Source of the DNA: CBDBGD01 sp965205235
Lineage (GTDB): Bacteria > Chloroflexota > Dehalococcoidia > Lucifugimonadales > UBA1127
NCBI GenBank assembly: GCA_965205235.1
Contig: CBDBGD010000006.1
Location: 1 to 64,000, forward strand
Direction of reading: 5' to 3'
DNA: 64,000 nucleotides
The position numbers were made by a program, and so were the translations under genes. The number at the start of each line of letters is the position of its first letter. Positions within the stretch are counted from its first letter, which is position 1. Shown piece by piece: positions 59,457 to 64,000 of this stretch. The notes beneath the pieces were generated by a model. That model ran no database searches, was not told the origin of the DNA, and worked only from the letters and a program-made list of their open reading frames with translations.

Positions 59457-59693
59457 ATGCGCTGGTACGTGCTGAAGCCGTTGGCAGCGGTGGTGGGGTG
59501 GATGATCGCGGTGCTGGAGCTGAAGGTCGCACTGCTGGGCGCGGTGCGCTTCTTCCTTCTCACCGGGGCGAGCCCGCGCTATGTCCTGGAGCGCAAGCGC
59601 TGGTACGAGGAGTCGATGCTGGGGCGGAAGATGGGCGTGACGGACCTGGTCGAATTCGGGGCGTGGCACGCGCGGGTGGAGCGCGGGGGCTGA
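59457..59693 (+). CDS. Small membrane-associated hypothetical protein in the thi operon
   Basis: A 78-residue product with one or two hydrophobic segments (PLAAVVGWMIAVLELKVALL, GAVRFFLLTGA) and a charged C-terminus (YVLERKRWYEESMLGRKMGV). GAGGGAGG precedes the ATG. It starts 28 bp after thiES and may be translated from the same mRNA. I do not recognise a family. Confidence 0.6.
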   Translation: MRWYVLKPLAAVVGWMIAVLELKVALLGAVRFFLLTGASPRYVLERKRWYEESMLGRKMGVTDLVEFGAWHARVERGG

Positions 59694-59744
59694 CCCATCC
59701 GCCTCGGCCCTGCCCGCCCTGCTGCCATCTCGCCCTACCCTCTC

Positions 59745-60130
59745 ACCCCCCTTATCCCCTACCATTACCCCATGCTACCGGACTGCACAGCCACAGCTTC
59801 CGCCACAGCTCAACAACCCAAGATGAGGGTGCAGGGCGCGCCCTGCGATTCGTTCCGCGCAACGAAGATTCCGTATCTGCAACGCGCCGCCGATTCGTTC
59901 CGCGCACTCCTCCGCGGCCGTTCGTTCCTATCTGCGGCCCGCGGTTCCAATCCTCGACGAAAGAACGAACCCAAGCTGCACCACCCTCTTCGACAGCGGT
60001 TCGATCAAACGAGTCCAAGCTGCCCCCATCTTCGTGCGGATCGAATGCCAAAGCTGGACCGCGTCCCTCCAGGCACAGAGGAACCGGAAAAAACGCGAGG
60101 AACGAAACGAATCGAATCCAATCACGCCGC
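59745..60130 (+). repeat. Dispersed non-coding repeat, copy 2
   Basis: This gap has no supported gene. It carries in plus orientation the same block order as the minus strand of 38880-39300 (see that entry), including internal repetition of GATTCGTTCCGCGCA. Frames in both copies share phrases such as RGSNPR and EKTRGTKRIESN / EKTRDTNRLESN, but these are broken by indels. Confidence 0.7.
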
Positions 60131-60202
60131 TCCTCCACCGCGGTTGACGCCCTTCCGGCGGGCTGACATACTGCCCGAAACTTCAGCCGACGAGGTCGCC
60201 TA

Positions 60203-61357
60203 GTGCCCCCTCGCATCGCCATCGTGGGCGCCGCCGAGTCCGACGAGATCGGCCACGTCCCGGACAAGTCGGCTCTCCAGCACCACTCGGAGGCCGCGTA
60301 CAACGCCCTTGAGGATGCCGGCCTCGCCATGTCGGACGTCGACGGCCTCTTCACGGCGGGCTACTCGACGCTGCTGACCGCGGAGTACATGGGCATCCAG
60401 CCTCGCTACACGGACTCCACGTCCGTCGGGGGCTCCTCCTTCGTCATCCACGTCGCCCACGCGATGGCAGCCATCCAGGCCGGGTACTGCGAGGTGGCGC
60501 TGGTCACGCACGGCCAGATCGGCTACTCGGGCCGGGGGCTGGGCGGAGCGCCGGACCCCACGCAGCCGTCGGCGCAGTACGAGGCGCCGTACGGGATCAT
60601 GGGCGCGCCGATAAGCTACGCGCTGGCCTGCTCTCGCTACATGCACGAGTACGGCGAGGAGCGGACGCGGCAGGCGATGGCGGAGATCGCCGTGTCGACC
60701 CGCAAGTGGGCGCAGCTCAACCCCAAGGCGTTCATGCGCGACCCCATGACCTTCGACGACTACCACGCCTCACGATGGATCGCCTGGCCCTTCCACCTCT
60801 TCGACTGCTGCCTGGTGACCGACGCGGGCGGCGCGGTGGTGGTCACGACGGCGGAGCGCGCCGCGTCGTGCCGCAAGAAGCCGGTGTGGGTGCTGGGCGC
60901 CGCCGAGGGGCACGACCACAGCATGGTGAGCCAGATGCCGTCGTTCACGTCGCTCATCGCCCGGGAGACGGGGCCACGAGCCCTGGCTCGGGCCGGGGTC
61001 ACACACAGCGACCTGGACCTGACGATGATCTACGACTCGTTCACGTACACGGTGCTGCTGAGCCTGGAGTCGCTGGGGTTCTGCGGGCCGGGCGAGGGCC
61101 CGGACTTCGTCGCTGGGCAGCGCACGGCGCCCGGCGGGGACTTCGCCCTCAACACCAACGGCGGCGGGCTGTCGTACACGCACACGGGCATGTACGGCAT
61201 GTTCCTGCTGGTCGAGGCGGTGCGCCAGCTCCGGGGCGAGGCGGGCGACCGGCAGGTGCAGGCGAGAGGCGGCAGCGGCCATGCGAAGCTGGCGCTGGTC
61301 AACGGCACCGGCGGCTCGCTCTCATCGACGGGCACGACGATCCTGGCGGGAGACTAG
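60203..61357 (+). CDS. Thiolase-superfamily protein (SCP-x-like) lacking the usual Cys nucleophile
   Basis: The product is 384 residues from GTG 60203. The N-terminus (RIAIVGAAESDEIGHVPDKS) and the block YTDSTSVGGSSFVIHVAHAM align with the thiolase active-site loop, but positions 76-77 are Gly-Gly where Cys is expected. The His motif NTNGGGLSYTHTGMYGMFLL is kept, and the C-terminal VNGTGGSLSSTGTTIL lacks the second Cys. Such proteins with a DUF35 partner occur in lipid and steroid side-chain pathways. It may be an aldolase-type or non-canonical thiolase. Confidence 0.82.
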   Translation: MPPRIAIVGAAESDEIGHVPDKSALQHHSEAAYNALEDAGLAMSDVDGLFTAGYSTLLTAEYMGIQPRYTDSTSVGGSSFVIHVAHAMAAIQAGYCEVALVTHGQIGYSGRGLGGAPDPTQPSAQYEAPYGIMGAPISYALACSRYMHEYGEERTRQAMAEIAVSTRKWAQLNPKAFMRDPMTFDDYHASRWIAWPFHLFDCCLVTDAGGAVVVTTAERAASCRKKPVWVLGAAEGHDHSMVSQMPSFTSLIARETGPRALARAGVTHSDLDLTMIYDSFTYTVLLSLESLGFCGPGEGPDFVAGQRTAPGGDFALNTNGGGLSYTHTGMYGMFLLVEAVRQLRGEAGDRQVQARGGSGHAKLALVNGTGGSLSSTGTTILAGD

Positions 61358-61360
61358 CGC

Positions 61361-61798
61361 ATGTCGACGACACCACCAACACCGCCGCCGCCCCCCAAGC
61401 CCCTCCCGCGGGTGCAGCCGGAGTCGGCCTTCTACTGGGAGAAGTGCCGCGAGCACGAGCTGTGGCTTCGATGCTGCCGGGACTGCAAGAAGGCCTACTT
61501 CTACCCCCGGGACATCTGCCCGCACTGCTTCTCTCGGAACACGGCGTGGGTGCGGAGCAGCGGCCGGGGCACCGTGTACGCCTTCGCCATCGTGCATCGC
61601 GCGCCGTCGCCGGCGTTCCGGCCGGAGGCGCCCTACGTCGCGGCGATGGTGGAGCTGGAGGAGGGGCCGCGGATGCCTACCAACCTCGTCGACGTGGAGC
61701 CGGACACCGAGCACGTCCGATGCGGCATGGCGGTGGAGGTGGTGTTTCGGGACGCGAGCCCGGAGATCAGCCTGCCGGTGTTTCGACCGTCGGCGTAG
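61361..61798 (+). CDS. DUF35 OB-fold/zinc-ribbon acyl-CoA-associated protein
   Basis: A 145-residue protein with a Pro-rich head (residues 5-15), a rubredoxin-like zinc ribbon CCRDCKKAYFYPRDICPHCF and an OB fold (GRGTVYAFAIVHRAPSPAF, YVAAMVELEEGPRMPTNLVD). DUF35 proteins form channels or complexes with thiolase-type enzymes. It starts 3 bp after the thiolase-like gene, so they are a functional pair. Its 3' end overlaps the convergent PAP2 gene by 32 bp. Confidence 0.9.
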   Translation: MSTTPPTPPPPPKPLPRVQPESAFYWEKCREHELWLRCCRDCKKAYFYPRDICPHCFSRNTAWVRSSGRGTVYAFAIVHRAPSPAFRPEAPYVAAMVELEEGPRMPTNLVDVEPDTEHVRCGMAVEVVFRDASPEISLPVFRPSA

Positions 61799-62669
61799 CT
61801 GCACGCTCGACAGCTGGCCCCTCGCTCTTCGCCCTAGCGGCGCGCCAGCGGAGATAGCCTTCGTAGAGCGCGATCGCCAGGAGCCCCACCGCCAGACCTC
61901 CCACCGCGTCGAGGACGTAGTGATTGCCCGTGATGACGATCGAGAAGAAGTGCACGCCGGGGTACAGGACGCCCACCACCTTGAGCCACGCCGGGCCAAG
62001 GCGGAAGAAGAGGACCCCGAACAGGAACGTCCAGGCGAAGTGCATGCTGGGCAGAGCCGCCAGGCTGTTGTAGATGGAGTCCATCTCGGCGCCGCCGTAG
62101 TAGGGCAGGCTGGAGTAGGCCTGGATGGTATCGACAAGCCCCATCATTCGAGGAGGCGCAACGGGAAAGAGGGCAAAGACGCACACCGCCAGGGCAAGGC
62201 TGATGACCAGCACGTTCCGGTAGTAGACGTACAGGTCGCGGTGCCGCAGGTATACGAGGACTGCCGCCAGCGCCATGCTGGGCCAGAAGGCGAGCAGGTA
62301 GTACCAGTTGAAGGCGAGCACCACCGGCGTACCCGCATCCAGCGCCCAGCCCTGCCAGGCCGCCTCCCAGCCGATGCCGAGCTGCGCCGAGAGGTCCATG
62401 ACTCGCTGGGCGTTGCCCGCGGCGCCGTCTCGCAGCGCCGCGAAGAGGACCCGGGGCACCAGGAGGTAGAGGCCGTACGCGCCGAGGACTATCGCCACCT
62501 CGCGGGCGGGGTCGCGGAGGGCGGCTCGAACGCGGGAAAGGTCCGGTGCGTGAGGGAGGCGCCAGGGTGGAGCAAGAGGATGGCTATCCAGCCCCAAGCG
62601 CAGGCTGAGGCTGTGCAAAAAAAGCCGCAGATGGACGGGCCTGAAGCCCGGTGGTACAGCGTGTCGCAT
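61767..62669 (-). CDS. PAP2-superfamily membrane protein (PAP2_3, inositolphosphotransferase-like)
   Basis: A 300-residue protein with about six membrane helices. The acid phosphatase-type motifs are SLAALPSMHFAWTFLFGV (C2, His) and GNHYVLDAVGGLAVG (C3, His and Asp); the PAP2_3 group also has FPVAPPRMMG just before. Such enzymes remove phosphate from, or transfer headgroups to, lipids. The start is uncertain; a start 30-40 residues downstream would fit the hydrophobic profile equally well. Confidence 0.85.
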   Translation of the reverse strand: MRHAVPPGFRPVHLRLFLHSLSLRLGLDSHPLAPPWRLPHAPDLSRVRAALRDPAREVAIVLGAYGLYLLVPRVLFAALRDGAAGNAQRVMDLSAQLGIGWEAAWQGWALDAGTPVVLAFNWYYLLAFWPSMALAAVLVYLRHRDLYVYYRNVLVISLALAVCVFALFPVAPPRMMGLVDTIQAYSSLPYYGGAEMDSIYNSLAALPSMHFAWTFLFGVLFFRLGPAWLKVVGVLYPGVHFFSIVITGNHYVLDAVGGLAVGLLAIALYEGYLRWRAARAKSEGPAVERAATPTVETPAG

Positions 62670-62754
62670 CTCAGCTATCGGCGTCTATGATATACGGGAA
62701 AGGCCCCAGTTGCACAGCCGGTCTGCACACGAAAATCCGCCGCTCTCCGCTGCC

Positions 62755-64000
62755 CTAGCCTCCCGCCGGACCGCCGCCGAGACCGGGCTCGGTCATCCCT
62801 TCCGGTTCAAGGATCTCGTCGAGCTGGGCCTCGGAGAGGTCCGTGAGCTCGCGGGCCGTCTCGCGGATGGTGCGGCCGGACTCGGCTGCCTTCTTGGCGA
62901 CCTCCGCCGCCTTGTCGTAGCCGATGGCGGGCGACAGGGCCGTGCCGAGCATGAGGCCGCGCTCCACCATCTCCGGCCCGCGGGCGGTGGCCGCGAGGCC
63001 CTGGACACACTGGTCCGCCATGTTCCGGCAGGACGCGGCCAGCAGGGAGATGGACTGCAGGAGGTTGTGGGCCGCGACGGGCATCATAGTGTTGAGCTCG
63101 AAGTAGCCTCCCTGACCCGCCGCGACGACGGCGGCGTCGTTGCCGAGTACCTGGGCCACGGCCTGAATGGCTGACTCGGCGATGACGGGGTTGACCTTGC
63201 CGGGCATGATCGAGGAGCCGGGCTGCACCTCGGGCAGCGCGATCTCGCCGATGCCGGCGCGGGGGCCGGAGCCCAGCCATCGGATGTCGTTGGCGATCTT
63301 GTGCAGGCTAACGGCGATGGTGCGCAGCGCGCCGCTGGCGGCGACAACGCCGTCGAGGGTGCTCTGGGCCTGGAAGTGATTGTCCGTTTCCCGGACGGTG
63401 ACCCCGGCCATCTCGGAGATGAGCGCGCAGGCGCGGCCGGCGAACTCCGGGTGGGCGTTGACGCCGGTACCCACGGCGGTGCCGCCCAGGGCCACCTCGG
63501 CGAGCTCATTGGCCGCGTACTCGACGCGGCAGAGGGAGCGCTCCATCTGGCCTGCGTAGCCCCACATCTCCTGGCCGAGCCGGACGGGGGTGGCGTCCTG
63601 GAGATGCGTGCGTCCGGTCTTGATGACGGGCCAGAACTCCTCCGCCTTGGCCTTCAGCGCGTCCCGCAGGGCCTGCCCAGCGGGGACCAGCTCCTCCCTG
63701 ATACTGATGAGGGCCGCAAGGTGGATGGCCGTGGGGATGACGTCGTTGGAGGACTGGCAGATGTTGACGTGGTCGTTGGGGTGGACGAGCTTGGAGCCGC
63801 GGTCGCCACCCAGCAGCTCCGTGGCCCTGTTGGCGATGACCTCGTTGGCGTTGGTGTTGGTGGAGGTACCGGAGCCGGTCTGGAAGATGTCGACGACGAA
63901 GTGGTCGTCCAGCGCGCCGTCGACGACCTCCTGAGCCGCTCGCACGATGGCGTCGCCCAGGCGGGGGTCGAGCAGGCCGAGGTCCATGTTCGCCCGCGCC
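62755..64000 (-). CDS. fumC: Class II fumarate hydratase (5' end beyond the window)
   Basis: FumC interconverts fumarate and malate in the TCA cycle. About 415 residues are visible; the reading frame stays open past the right edge. Signature segments are QTGSGTSTNTNANEVIANRA, HPNDHVNICQSSNDVIPTAI, KTGRTHLQDATPVRLGQEM and PGSSIMPGKVNPV with the catalytic Ser loop. All fit class II enzymes rather than aspartase in wording. The missing N-terminus should be about 45-60 residues. Confidence 0.93.
   Translation of the reverse strand, partial: ARANMDLGLLDPRLGDAIVRAAQEVVDGALDDHFVVDIFQTGSGTSTNTNANEVIANRATELLGGDRGSKLVHPNDHVNICQSSNDVIPTAIHLAALISIREELVPAGQALRDALKAKAEEFWPVIKTGRTHLQDATPVRLGQEMWGYAGQMERSLCRVEYAANELAEVALGGTAVGTGVNAHPEFAGRACALISEMAGVTVRETDNHFQAQSTLDGVVAASGALRTIAVSLHKIANDIRWLGSGPRAGIGEIALPEVQPGSSIMPGKVNPVIAESAIQAVAQVLGNDAAVVAAGQGGYFELNTMMPVAAHNLLQSISLLAASCRNMADQCVQGLAATARGPEMVERGLMLGTALSPAIGYDKAAEVAKKAAESGRTIRETARELTDLSEAQLDEILEPEGMTEPGLGGGPAGG

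Noticed and set aside
1..64000. CRISPR array, rRNA operon, prophage, replication origin
   Set aside because: No regularly spaced direct repeats, rRNA signatures, phage structural genes or DnaA-box clusters were seen on either strand.

Overview
This is a GC-rich, gene-dense bacterial chromosome segment with two incomplete edge genes and mostly house-keeping content. The mix of genes (collagen-repeat lipoproteins, CbbQ/NorQ-NorD-like pair, membrane-bound ferritin, rubrerythrin/Fe-S/DUF3501 trio, a selenocysteine tRNA, a ThiE-ThiS fusion under a TPP riboswitch, SCP-x-like thiolase plus DUF35) is what I would expect from a Chloroflexota genome of the Dehalococcoidia/SAR202 kind. That placement is an inference from gene content; no rRNA is present to prove it.

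Layout. 1-10.0 kb (minus strand): one very large gene for a membrane-anchored, multi-transglutaminase surface protein, now in three pieces. A 2,316-bp transposable element (6913-9228) sits inside it, bounded by 10-bp inverted repeats and a 9-bp target duplication, and a one-base deletion near 2368 shifts the reading frame. The element carries a DDE transposase, a DUF805 membrane gene and a strongly structured non-coding block ending in a 24-codon hydrophobic micro-ORF. 10.5-15.9 kb: tRNA-Ser, glmU, a CorC/HlyC-type CBS protein and three collagen-like lipoprotein genes, two of which arose by tandem duplication together with the corC 3' end. 16-20.3 kb: Kef-type antiporter and rsfS (plus) facing thiL-tsaE-tsaB-ndk (minus). 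20.3-26.3 kb (plus): phosphoesterase, unknown protein, M50 protease, tyrA, aroA (frameshifted), gmk, nitroreductase. 26.3-32.4 kb (minus): lipid kinase, then coaE-MoxR-Nudix-VWA as a tightly coupled operon. 32.5-38.8 kb: trxA, tRNA-Sec, small metabolic genes, and the rubrerythrin/Fe-S/DUF3501 cluster. 39.4-44.5 kb (plus): decarboxylase-spermidine synthase, an M50-CBS protease, cysteine desulfurase, lipoprotein. 44.6-49.1 kb: four-gene Gld-like ABC system. 49.1-57.5 kb: cinA, S9 peptidase, argC, tRNA-Glu, membrane-bound ferritin, threonine dehydratase, DUF418. 57.6-59.7 kb: TPP-riboswitch-controlled thiG-thiES. 60.2-64 kb: thiolase-like/DUF35 pair, PAP2 protein and the 3' part of fumC.

Two things stand out. 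First, the giant surface protein: deleting the element plus one copy of its target duplication joins the two halves in frame, and of its four transglutaminase modules three have Ser where the catalytic Cys belongs while the fourth has Cys but Glu for the Asp. Second, the element's internal RNA: mutually exclusive helices followed by a hairpin that hides the Shine-Dalgarno of a membrane micro-peptide. Three single-base frameshifts (2368, 13964-13967, 24893-24897) in otherwise intact genes mean that assembly error must be considered before calling any of them a pseudogene. A roughly 400-bp non-coding repeat occurs twice (38.9-39.3 kb and 59.7-60.1 kb) in opposite orientation.
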